Below are positions 47,361-58,267 of a stretch of 64,000 bases of DNA, one piece after another. Location: contig AP031352.1 of the NCBI GenBank assembly GCA_037833965.1, forward strand, positions 19,572,501 to 19,636,500, in the 5' to 3' direction. The position numbers and the translations under genes were made by a program. Each line of letters begins with the position of its first letter. The first letter of the stretch is position 1. The stretch is from Marchantia polymorpha subsp. ruderalis (Eukaryota > Streptophyta > Marchantiopsida > Marchantiales > Marchantiaceae). The notes beneath the pieces were generated by a model, which was given only the letters and a program-made list of their open reading frames with translations, was not told where the DNA came from and did no database searches.

Positions 47361-50300
47361 GGTCGGCTCTTGCTCGTGGAGGACGACTCAATTGATGGCC
47401 GCGCCGGCTCTAAGCTGAAACGGTCTCCGCTCTCACGCGCGGCTTCACGCTCCGCCGTCGCCGATTAAACTCTCACACTCGAATTGGCGAATTTGAACTC
47501 CGCGAGCGTACTACGCCGCGGACATGGGTGTGCAGCGCCGAAGGCGGATTTTCCGCCTTGCGCGGTACACTCGTTCGTACCGCTCCTTAGCCAATCCTCT
47601 CCTGCCTCGGCACGTGTGTCCGCATGTCGGACGAAAGTTCATATCCCGCCTGCGCGCAGGCGGACTCCTTGGCGGATTCTCCGCCGGCGCGGAACTTCAC
47701 CCTCCTGTGCACAGGCGCTCGCCTGTGCGCAGGCGAAGTCCGTCCGCGTCGATGCGCTGGCGCGGAAGGCGTTGACCGCGGTCAACCACCTCCGTCCAGA
47801 CTGTCCGTTCCTTGTCTCTCCGTCGGCGCTCTCGCCGCCGCAACTCCGTCCGTCCAAGAGCGCATCCATCCGTCCCGTCCGTGCAGTCCGCACGGTCCGT
47901 ACGGATTTTACTATTCTGGCGGCTCCTTGCTCGTCCGCGGCGCTGCGCTGGCGCGGAAGGCGCCGTACAATTTCTACCTCACAAGGCGCATTTCTAGGGC
48001 CCAAGGCGGATTTCTCGCCGACGCCCACGCGCCTGTGCACAGGCGCTCGCCTGTGAGTAGGCGAACTTCGCGCCTACCTCAAAACCCTATTTCGCCTGTG
48101 CGCAGGCGAACTTCCTTCGTCCGCGCATAGGACAAAACTTCTCCGCCTGTGCGCAGGCGAAGAGCTGAGTATCTTACAACCTTCATAACTCCCAGAGTCC
48201 TCATCCGTTGTTGGCGTTCTTGGGCTCGTTGGAATCAGCGCATCGAGCTCTTTCCAACAAGACCCTAACTAAGTCAAGGCGTCCGGGGGTTGACCTAAAT
48301 ATGAAGGATTTCCCTACCGCCGCGGACGCAGCTCCGAAGGCGGGTTTTGCGCCTTGCGCCGTAGGGATCCTAACTGCAGAGCTCGCAGGGAGAGTGGTGC
48401 CCGCCCTTACCGCTACACCCCACTCCTAGATTCTACGAGGTCCCTCGAGAATCTCTGCGATCTTCCGAATTCACTCTGTTTTGATGCACCGAAGGCTATT
48501 TACATTGCTGCTAGGGTACAGTTTTCCAAAAATGTTTTAATTTCCTCAAAATTACCAAAAGTGGGGTACCACAGAAAGGAAGTGCGTCGCCGGGGAGAAA
48601 CGAGGGAGCGCGGACGTCTGCAGGAGCGACGGACCACGCTGCACCTCCGATGGATGAGAGGCGGCCTTTGGGCCAAGGGCCTCCGGAGTTACCACATGCG
48701 ATGCGGACGAGTGTTCCGCCTGCGCACAGGCGAGCTTCAACGGAAAGGCGACCCCAAGCGGACGGGGACCTACGCCTACGCGTAGGCAGAGAAAGTCCGC
48801 CTACGCACAGGCGTTTGCCTGCGCACAGGCAGGATTCACCCCCGGTCCAACGTAGGAAGGGGAAAGAACCGGCGGAAGATCCGCCTACGGGTCAAGGGCC
48901 TTCGGGACCAGACCCTCCGGCGTACAACGCGCCGCGATTTGCGCCTTCAGCGCCAGGGCCTGCGGGTCAACGAGATGTGAGCAGGGAGCATGCGGAGACC
49001 GCACCTTTGGCGGGTAATCCGCCGGTAGATGCGCCTTCGGCGGTAGGGCCTTCGGGGCCAGGGACATCGGGCGAGCGGCCTCCGGTTATGTCGCCTTCGG
49101 CGATAGACGCCTTCAGCGCTGCGCCTGCGGCAGACAAGGCGCCGGTATTTGCGCCTGCGCACAAGCCAGACATAGCCCTCGCGCAGGACCGATCGAAGGA
49201 GCAGGATCTAACGGAGGAGCGGACTGTCTGTCCGCGGGACGAAATTCAGGTGCGCGATGCGCAATTACACCCCGCGCAGACACACTCCGCTCGATCGCCT
49301 TCGGCAGCGGACGTCGGCGGCGAAGAGGATATAGTCGAGGCTCAACAGGCGGATGAGGGGGATGTAGCACTGCCACATTCACCCACCGCCTTAGACATTT
49401 TGGCGGGGAGCAGCGAAGCTGCAGGAGTGCCTTTGGAGGCAGCACCCGTCGACGACGTGCAGCCCCACTCGGGGCAGTCGCCAACGCAATCAATGGCGAC
49501 TGAAATCCTTCCCTCGGATGATGACGACGGGGGCTCCACAGAAGCAATGTCGGGGTCAGGAGATACCGAGGAGGAGGAGGAGGAAATTGTTGGAGCGCCT
49601 GCGGCGGCGCTCTCTTAGCAGGTCATACCGTTGCTGAAGTACTTGGATCGCAAATTTGATAAATACACCGATCCACTCTAGCCGGGATCCTACATCGAAT
49701 TAGTGCGCAGGCGGACTCGCACTAAAGTCCACACCAGCAAGCTACTAGCTAGGGTGGACCAGGAGCTGAAGGAATTGAGGGAGAAGCATGCCTGTTTGTG
49801 GGGTCAGTACAACCTTGTGAGGAAATTGCACGCCCTCGACAAGATGAAGAAGGAGAGACTGGAAGAGCTCACCAGGGATGTGGTGAAGACCACGACGGAA
49901 TTGATTTCTGAGAAAACTCAGAATCAGATTCTGTCAGAGGATCTCGTGCGACAGACGCGGTTGTTGGCGGAGTGTCAGCTCGCACGACAGGCGGATGAGG
50001 ATTTAATCCGCAGGCTACAGTCGGAGTGCGGGGAATTGAGAGCGTAGCGTGCGGAGGCCGAATCGCAGTTGGTGGTAATTGAAGATGATCGCAAGCGAGA
50101 GGCAGATCGCACGAAGGAGGAGATGGCGAGGCGTGTCGCCCACTGTCTCAAGGGCTACGCCCACAGGGAAGTGGCGGCGCAGGAGAAACTCACACTGCGT
50201 GAGTTAGAGCTTCGCGCAGCTGGGTTGTTGACAGGTGACAGTAGGAGTCGGCGGAAGGTGGCGAAGAAGTTAGACTCTTTTCTGTCGAAGGCGCGGGATA

Positions 50301-52253
50301 CCATCTTTACCCTCGAGGTGGAGGTGTCCGCGGCGTTGTAGCGTTTAGGACTGCGCAGTCGAGCGGAAGACTGGCAGGGTAGGGAGTTAGTGCGCGGCAG
50401 TCCGTCGCGCAGGAGACGAAGCACAGGTTCCGCGGAGTGTAGGGTAGCGTGGTTCCGTGCAGGCGTGTAGCGTAGTGCAGTGTAGTGCTAGTTAGGACTT
50501 AGAAGGTATAAAGTAGTTCAAGGCGTTTTGCCTTGGGTTCTTTCCCAATTTCAGAAGTGCAGATCAGGAACTCATTTTCTCTGCGTGTTTGTGTCCTTAG
50601 ACTGTCACCACGCAAGAGGAGCTACAACTTGGCGTTCCGCATTTTGTAGCTGGAGGCCTCCGGCCGAATGTTCAGAGCTAGTACATTGGTTAGAGACTTG
50701 AGTAGTTCGGATCTACACTTGCGGGTGACTGCCGATGCTCAGAGCCAGTGACTAGTTAGATACTTGAATAGTTTCGCCCCTACACCTTCGAGTGTTTGTT
50801 TCTAGTTGTACTCCTTCGGGATTTTTCCCCTGAATGCCAAAGTGAAGTTTTGTTACTTCGTGTAAGCCTTGGTTGTAAATTCAGGTTACGCTGCAGTTGG
50901 TGCCTTCAGGGTAACCCTTGTAGTATTTCTGGGAATGACGAGTGCCTGAGAATTCAAACTCTTTAATAGACTGTTATTGTGTTACTGGAATGTTTCTTAG
51001 TGAGTCCTTCAGTGCGGACCTGTGTTCTCTGCGCGTTTTGTGAGTTGAGAGTGTTGTTCACCGCGTATGAGTGACTTCGATCCGAAGTAGGCAGTCCAAA
51101 CCGGATTTCCTACGCTAGCAGCAAGCTAGTGGAAGTGTTGTAATAGCCGGAGTTGGGAGTCACTATCCGCAGCTTCGCTGAGTGTACTCTTGAGAGACCT
51201 TCCCCCTGAAATCTTGAGTAGAGGTCCTAACGGATCTCTGGGTTGTGTTTCTGTAGTTTCAGGTGTGTGAGTGTGTGTGTTACGCTGCACTGTGCGACCT
51301 CCGAGTGCGCTCCGAGTGGACACTTGCAGTATTTCTGGGAGTGACAGTCGCCTGAGAATTCAAACTCCTCAATAGTCTGTTAAAACGTGACACTTTGTAC
51401 CCTGTGTGTTCCTCTGTCCCTGTGGATTCGACCTTTCTACCACTATATTGCAGTTTTAGCCTTTAGTGGGTTATTACACCGGCCGAAGGCGCACTCGTCC
51501 GTTCCGTCCTTACAGTCGGTTCGGTCCGTACGGATTTTACTACTCCGTTGGGTCCTCGCCCGTCCCCGCTGCTGCGCTGGCGCCGAAGGCGCCGTACAAT
51601 TTCCAACCCCGAAGGCGCATTTCTAGGGCCGAAGGCGGATTTCCCGCCGACGCCGAAGCGCCTGTGCGTAGGCGGTCTTCGCTCGTCCGCCTGTGCAGAG
51701 GTGTTAGTCCTCCCCGCCTACGAGTAGGCGACATTCGCGGCAGACACCCTGCCGACGTCAAACCCTATTTCGCCTACGCGTAGGCAGACTTCCCTCGTCC
51801 GCGCATAGGACAAACTTTGCTCGCCTACTCGTAGGCGAGAAGCTGAGTGTCTTGCGACCTTCATAACTCCCAGAGTCCTCCTCTGTTCGTGGCGTTCTTG
51901 GGCTCGTTAGAATCAGCGCGTTGAGCTCTTTCCAACGAGACCCTAACCAAGTCAAGGCGTTTGGGTATTGACCAGGTTCTGAAGGATTCCTCTAGCGCCG
52001 AAGGCGCAGCGCCGAAGGCGGATTTCGCGCCTTGCGCCGAAGGGGTTACTTCCTCAGAGCCCGAATCTAGGGCGGTGCCTGTCCCAGATGTTGCGCCCAA
52101 CTCCTGGATTCTACGAGTTCTCTTGAGATTCACCGAGATCGTCCAGTTTCACTCTATTTTGATGTACCGATGGCTATTAACACTGCTGCCGCGGTACAGT
52201 TTTCCAAAAATGTTTTAATTTCCTCAAAAATACCAAAAGTGGGGTACCACATG

Positions 52254-52264
52254 CTCCCCTCCTC
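52254..52264 (-). promoter_or_regulatory. Polypurine tract before the 3' LTR
   Basis: GAGGAGGGGAG on the minus strand, three bases before the TGTGG start of LTR D. This is the expected plus-strand priming site and fixes the 5' edge of the LTR. Confidence 0.85.
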
Positions 52265-52288
52265 AATTGTGAGCACCCACACGAACAC

Positions 52289-55200
52289 TCATACGTGATA
52301 TTTCTTCAACCGCCACCCGTTCACTCGGGTGCCTAGTAATTCTCCTGTCAAGTCCGCAAGTTGGATGGATCCATTCGGAAAGACTTCGACGACCTTGTAT
52401 GGTCCCATCCATCTTAGGTGCAGTTTGCTTGGGAATCTGGCATGCCTACTGTCGTAGAGCAGCGCCAAATCGCCCTTCTGAAGGAGTACAGGTTTAATCC
52501 TCTTATCGTATCTCTCCTTTTCTACGGAGCTGAATTCGCCTGGTGCGTTCCTCGGCTTTGCGTCTCCTTTCCTCCAGTACCATGACTTCCTGCAATCTGT
52601 AGAGTTGACTCTCCTCCGCACTCACCCTATTTAGGTCCAACGTTCGTTGGGTGGGTACTTCGAATTCGATCGGCAGGATCGGATGTTGACCATACACCAA
52701 AAAGTATGGTGTCTATTTTGTCGTAATCTTCTCAGCTGTCCGGTACGCCCACAACGCGGCTGCTAACTTTGTATCCCAGTCGTAAGCGTGGTTTACCGTG
52801 ACCTTGAGCAGTATTTTACACAACAGACCATTGGACTCCTCCGTCAATCCATTCGCCTTGGGATTGTATGGGGTAGTCTTCCGGTGCTTGATGTGAAAAT
52901 GCCGTGTCAGATCTTCGATTATCTGGTTCAAAAAGTGTGTGCCTCGGTCGCTGACTAGTTCTAAAGGACATCCGTAGCGCGTGATGATCGATTCGAACAA
53001 GAAGGCTGCTACTGTGGCTACATTATCCCTTCGAGTGGCCTTGGCCTCCACCATCTTGGTGGCGTAGTCCGTAGCTACCAGGATATAGCGCCTTCGTGTG
53101 TTTCTAGTCACTGGTTGTATTGGCCCTACGAAGTCGATGCCCCACTTCTCAAAAGGTGCTAGAGGCATGATGGAAGTCAGGGGCCACCGTGTTGTAGGCG
53201 TTGGTCTCCCTGTCCTCTAGCAGCTGTCGCATTTTCGAATGTAATCGAGAACATCCTTAAACATGGTCGGCCACCAATACCCCGCATTTACAATCTTCGT
53301 GACTGTATTCCGGGTGGCATAGTGACCACCCGCATCTTCAGTGTGCATCGCGCTTACGACCCTTGGGACCTCTGATTCCTCCAGGCATCTGCACAAACGT
53401 TCGTCTGCCATCTTCTTGAACAAAACTCCTTGTTGGAGTTGGTACGGGCCAGCCTTATGTATAAAGACAATCCTTTGTTCCAAGTCCATGCCCTCCGGAC
53501 ACTGAAGCGTGAGCAGGTACCGGTACAACTCTGCATATCGGGATTCCTACCCCGCGGACAACTGAAACAGCTATTAGTCCGGAAAGTCGTCCACCAGTTC
53601 CTCCTCGGTAGGCTGGGTCCATAATCTAGATAAGTAATCCGCGTTTTCATGATGCACCCCCTTCCTGGTCTAGACCGTGTAAGTGAACTCCTGCAGCAAC
53701 AGCACCCATCTGGCTATCCGACCAGACAGATCTGCTTTCTTGACTAGGTGCTGCAAGGCGTAGTGATCCACATGGAACACAAACTCGTAGCAGATTAAGT
53801 AGTGTCTAAACTTCTTGCAGGAGTACACCATCCCCAACGCCTCTCTCTCCGTCGTGGTGTACTTCCTTTCTGCTAGAGACAGCTGACGGCTCGCAAAATA
53901 AATTGGGTAGTCCTTTTTGTTGTCATCCTTCTGGCTCAAGACGACACTGATGGCGAATGCCGATGTGTCGACGTAGACATGGAAAGGTCGATCCCAGTCT
54001 GGACTCCTTAGTACTGGAGCGGTCGTGAGTTTCGCTTTAAGAGCCTCGAATGCTGACTGCTGCTTCTCACCCCATTCATAAGGCTCGTCCTTCTTTAACA
54101 ACTTGGTCAGGTCGGCCGCCAAGATTGCATACATGTGTATGAATCTTCGGTAGTAGCCCACATGACCCAGAAATGCTCGCAGCTCCCTCACATTCGTCGG
54201 TGGCTCTAGCTCGAGGATGACCTTAACCTTCTCGATGTCCACTGCAATGCCGTCCGACGAACACGATGGCCCAACAAGATTCCACTAGTCATAAAGAAAA
54301 AACACTTCTCGGGGTGCAGCGATAAACTGCTCTCCCTGTATTTATCAAAGGTCTGTTTCAGGTGACTCACGTGTTCTGACCGTTTTCCAAAGACACAGAA
54401 GTCGTCTATGAATATTTCTAGGAACTTCCTCAGCTGCTCTTGAAAAATATTGTTCATCATCCGCTGAAAGGTGGCAGGTGCATTGCACAGACCGAAGGGC
54501 ATCTTGTGATACGCATAGGTTCCCCAATCGGTTGTGAATGTCGTCTTATCCTTGTCCTTTTCCCGGATAGACACCTGATTGTAGCTTGAAAACCCGTCTA
54601 GGAAGCTATAGCACTCATGTCCCGTGACATGGTCTAAAATGGCATCCGTGAACGGCAGAGGGTGGTGATCCTTCCGCGTTGCTGCGTTCAACTTTCTCAA
54701 ATCCTAACACACCCGTATCTTACCCGTTCAACTCTTTGGGTACGATGACAATGGGTGATACCCATTCACTGTTGAGCACTGGGTAAATAATACCGGCGCT
54801 TAGATACTTATCTATCTCCTCCTTAACTAGCAAGAAGTATTTTGGGTTTAGGCGATACAGGCGTTGACATATGGAACTGCTTCATCCAATAAATCAATGC
54901 GGTGTTCTCCATACCGCGCAGGTATCCCCTTCATGTCTTCTATCCTCCAGGCGAAGACGTAGTGGAGGAAGGTCTGTACCTCCCTTAGCTCTTCTCCTTT
55001 CACTGTGCTTGATACCTTCAAGCACTTGCCAAGACTAAATTGTACTTTGTGACAGTCACTAGTATCGACAATGCCTTCCGTGTGACTCGTCTCACTTCTT
55101 CCCAATCCCACCGTTAATTGCTATTCGTCCTCCGGCTGAATAGCGTCTGGTTCCTCTTCTATAGAACAGCAGGCAACGAATCCCACAAAATAATCGGATT

Positions 55201-55354
55201 CGGTGGCACTGGAGTCTGATCGGACGGACGAATCACTGTCCACCCCCGATGTGTAACCCGCACTAGTCGATGGTGTCTCCCCTTCATGGTGGATCTTGGT
55301 CCAGGGAACAGTGATAGTCCTGGTCGGCTCTTTGGGATGGGGAAACACATTGGA
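52289..55354 (-). pseudogene. Ty3/Gypsy pol (RT, RNase H, integrase) of the long-LTR element
   Basis: From 55330 downward: a pol linker with FAWRIEDMKGIP (a plant Tat/Athila-like marker), RT (KMPFGLCNAPATFQRMM, active site IFIDDF), RNase H (YVDTSAF, TEREAL), integrase zinc-binding H-H-C-C (HTEDAGGH ... CDSC), integrase core with D, D and E (GIDFVGP, SDRGTH, E 35 residues later), and a C-terminal RWMGPYKVV...VNGWRLKKYH module ending at 52289. There is no chromodomain. Frameshifts lie near 54860, 54715 and 54250, with stops at 53670, near 53575, 53217 and 52713 among others. At 55354 it is joined abruptly to LTR G; gag, protease and primer-binding site are deleted. Not functional as found. Confidence 0.9.
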
Positions 55355-58046
55355 TCGCACAGTGCAGCGTAAGACACACACACAAACACACCTGAAACTA
55401 CAGAAACACAACCCAGAGATCCGTTAGGACATCTACTCAAGATTTCAGGGGGAAGATCTCTCAACAGTACACTCAGCAAAGCTGCGGGTAGTGACTTCCA
55501 ACTCCGGCTTTTACAACACTCCCACTAGCTTGCTGCTAGCGTAGGAAATCCGGTTTGGACTGCCTACTTCGGATCGAAGTACTCATACGCGGTGAACAAC
55601 ACTCTCAACTCACAAAACGCGCAGAGAACACAGGTCCGCACAGAAGGACTCACTTAGAAACATTCCAGTACCACACCATAACAGTCTATTGAAGAGTTTG
55701 AATTCTTAGGCACTTGTCATTCCTAGAAATACTACAGGGGTTACCCCAAAGGCACCTGCTGCAGCGTAACCTGAATTTACAACCAAGGCTTACACGAAGT
55801 AGCAAAACTTCACTTTGGCATTCAGGGGAAAAATCCCAAAGGAGTACAATCAGGAACAAACACTCGAAGGTGTAGGGGCGAAACTATTCAAGTATCTAAC
55901 TAGTCACTTGCTCTAAGCATCGGCAATCACCCGCAGGTGTAGATCCGAACTACTCAAGTCTCTAACCAATGTACTAGCTCTGAACATTCCGCCGAAGGCC
56001 TTCAGCTACAAAATGCGGAACGCCAAGTTGTAGCCCCTCTTGCGTGGTGACAGAACTAAGGACACAAACACGAAGAGAAAATGAGTTCATGATCTGCACT
56101 TCCGAAACTGGAAAAATCCCAAGGCAAGACGCCTTGAACTACTTTATACCTTCGAAGTCCTAACTAGCACTACACAACACTACGCTACACGCCTGCACGG
56201 AACCACGCTACACTACACTGCGCGGAACCTGTGCTTTGCCTCCTGCGCGACGGACTGCCACGCACTAACTCCCTACCCTGCCAGTCTTCCGCTCGATTGC
56301 GGAGTCCCAATCGCTGCAACGCCGCGGACACCTCCGCCTCGAGGGTGGACATGGTATCCCGCGCCTTTGACAGAAAGGAGTCTAACTTCTTCGCTACCCG
56401 CCGCCGACTCCGACTGTCACCCGTCAACAACCCAGCCGCACGAAGCTCTAACTCACGCAGTGTGAGTTTCTCCTGCGCCGCCACTTCCCAGTGGGCGTAA
56501 CCCTTGAGACAGTGGGCGACTCGCCTCACCATCTCCTCCTTCGTGCGATCTGCCTCTCGCCTGCGATCATCTTCAATCACCATCAACTGTTATTCGGTCT
56601 CCGCACGCTGAGCTCTCAATTCTCCGCACTCCGACAGCAGCCTGCGGATCAAATCCTCATCCGCCTGTCGTGCGAGCTGACATTGCTCTAACAACCGCGT
56701 CTGTTGCACGAGCTCCTCTGACAGAACCTGATTCAAAGTCTTCTCAGAAATCAGTTCTTCTGTGGTCCTCACCACATCTTTGGTGAGCTCCTCCAGTCTC
56801 TCCTTCTTCAACTCGTTGTAGGTGTGCGACTTCCGCACGAGATTATACTGTCCCCGTAAGCAGTCATACTACTCTCGCAACTCCTTAAGTTCCCGGTCCA
56901 CCCGAGCTAGCAGCTTGCTGGTGTGGACTTTAGTGCGAGTTCGCCTGCGCACTAACTCGACGTAGGACCAAGGCTGGCGAGGATCCGCGTATTTATCAAT
57001 TTTGCGGTCCAAGTACCTCAGCAGAGGTACTACCTGCTCACAGAGCGCCGCCGTCGGCGCTCCAACAATTTCTTCCTCCTCCTCGGAGTCTCCCAATCCC
57101 GACATTGCTTCCATGGATCCTCCTTCGTCATTATCAGAAGGAAGGATCTCGGTCGCCATTGATTGCGTTGGCGACTGGCCCGAGTGGGGCTGCGAGTGGT
57201 CTGCGGGTGCTGCCGCCGATGGCACTCCTGCAGCTTTGCTGCTCCCCGCTAAAATGTCCAAGGCAGTGGGTGAATGTGGCCGTGCTACATCCCCATCATC
57301 CGCCTGTCGAGCATCGATCGTCGCTCCTTCACCGCCGAAGGCGATCGAGCGGGATGTGTCTGCGCGGGGTGTAATTGCGCATAGCGCACTCGAATTTCGT
57401 CCCGCGGACGTACAATCTGCTCCTCCGTTAGGTCCTGCTCGAGGGCTGCGTCTGGCCTGCGCGTAGGCGCAATTTCCGGCGCCTGGTCCGCCGCAGGCGC
57501 AGCGCCGAAGGCGTCTATCGCCGAAGGCGACAGAGCCGAAGGCCGCCCGCCCTATGTACCTTGGCCCGAAGGCCCTACCGCCGAAGGCGCATCTACCGGC
57601 GGGTTCCCCGCCGAAGGTGCGGTCTTCGCACGCTCCCTGCTAATGTCTCGATGGTCCGAAGGCCCCAGCGCCGAAGGCGCAAATCGCGGCGCGTTACACG
57701 CCGGAGGGCCTTGCCCCGAAGGCCCTTGACCCGAAGGGGGATCTTCCGCCGGCTCCTTTCCCTTCCTACGTTGTACAAGGGGTGAATCCTGCCTACTCGT
57801 AGGCGGCCGCTTGTGCGTAGGCGAACTTTCTCTGCCTACGCGTAGGCAGAGGTCCACGTCTGCAAGAGGTCGCCTATCTGCTTGGAGTCGCCTGTGCGTA
57901 GGCGAAACACTCGTCCGCATCGCACGTGGTAACTCCGGAGGACCTTGTCCCGCAGTCCCTTGGCCCAAAGACCGCCTCTCGTCCGCCGGAGATGTAGCGT
58001 GGTCCACCGCTCCTGCGGACGTCCGCGCTCTCCCCATCGTCTCCGG
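55355..58046 (-). mobile_element. LTR copy G, truncated at both ends; probable 5' LTR of the D element
   Basis: Minus-strand R/U5, TATA box (56148-56139) and the C-terminal two-thirds of the LTR-ORF. The LTR end and the leader with the N-terminal ORF part are missing. Joins are at about 55355 (to pol) and 58046 (to a plus-strand protease fragment). Subfamily residues match copy D, and orientation and order (G, pol, D) fit a single element. Confidence 0.75.
56185..58046 (-). pseudogene. LTR-ORF copy G, C-terminal part
   Basis: The Pro-rich region (58037-57552, ending at a TAG), a frame change between 57552 and 57261, then the acidic stretch and coiled coil. Stops at 56869-56871 (TAG; CAG in copy D) and near 56588. 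It ends at the natural AWFRAGV stop (56185). Confidence 0.8.
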
Positions 58047-58267
58047 TCAGATCAGACGCAGAGGCTGCCTTTAGGCATGCTGCGCAATATCCGAACCAAC
58101 ATCGGAGGTGCAGAGTTTCCATTAAACTATATCATCCTGCAACCTCTGCTGAAGCAAGGCTATGACATCCTGCTCGGGCGACCGTGGCTTTATGACGCGC
58201 AAGTACGATGTGACTGGTGTAGGCATCGCCTTAAATTTCCCCACTCCAAACATCCGTCCAGGACTAT
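58047..58267 (+). pseudogene. Gypsy aspartic protease fragment
   Basis: Plus strand. Encodes the C-terminal half of a retrotransposon protease, GYDILLGRPWLYDAQVRCDW, with the ILLGRPW signature of plant Tat/Athila-type Gypsy elements. The catalytic D-(S/T)-G is not present. It is flanked by truncated LTR G on the left and cut by the start of LTR H at 58268, so it was the target of the H element. Confidence 0.75.

Larger units (their letters stand above)
44009..48573 (-). mobile_element. Solo LTR, copy F (4,565 bp), innermost insertion
   Basis: Minus-strand LTR from 48573 (TGTGGTACCCC) to 44009 (TTATTACA), flanked by GAAAG at 44004-44008 and 48574-48578, and inserted in the ORF of copy E. It is shorter than C and E because of an in-frame deletion of about 0.8 kb in the Pro-rich part of its ORF. 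It is the third nested layer (D, then E, then F) and so the youngest of the three. Confidence 0.93.
42823..50470 (+). pseudogene. LTR-ORF copy E, split by LTR F, four nonsense codons
   Basis: Part 1 is 42823-44008 (396 codons, undamaged) and part 2 is 48579-50470. Ignoring the inserted LTR F and one GAAAG, both parts are in the same frame, about 1,026 codons with no net frameshift. Stops in part 2: 49616-49618 (GAG elsewhere), 49679-49681, 50045-50047 and 50339-50341 (all CAG elsewhere). Part 1 carries the conserved N-terminal domain, part 2 the Pro-rich region, acidic stretch and coiled coil. Subfamily marker ALDKMKKERLEEL, shared with copy H. Confidence 0.85.
41592..51478 (+). mobile_element. 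Solo LTR, copy E, interrupted by F
   Basis: Plus-strand LTR from TGTGGTACCCC at 41592 to GTGGGTTATTACA at 51478, flanked by the 5-bp duplication CCGGC (41587-41591 and 51479-51483). Removing F gives 5,317 bp. Leader 41592-42822, LTR-ORF, TATA box 50507-50516, R/U5 to the end. No internal Gypsy domain is present, so it is a solo LTR. It lies in the leader of LTR D, in opposite orientation. Confidence 0.92.
36972..52251 (-). mobile_element. 3' LTR of the minus-strand Gypsy element, copy D
   Basis: Starts at 52251 (TGTGGTACCCC), directly after the pol polypurine tract, and ends GTGGGTTATTACA at 36972 inside the old Gypsy fragment. LTR E (41592-51478) sits in its leader. Without that insertion and its duplicated CCGGC it is about 5,388 bp, matching copies C and E. 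The TATA box is at 37948-37939 and the (AC)n run at 37160-37181. This copy shows that the ORF-bearing segment lies immediately 3' of pol within the LTR. Confidence 0.9.

Noticed and set aside
44009..48573. DNA transposon with terminal inverted repeats TGTRRTAMCCCACT
   Set aside because: The two ends are imperfect inverted repeats with 5-bp duplications, but the same ends abut a polypurine tract after Gypsy pol (52251) and a primer-binding site before gag (62385). They are the TG...CA ends of an LTR.
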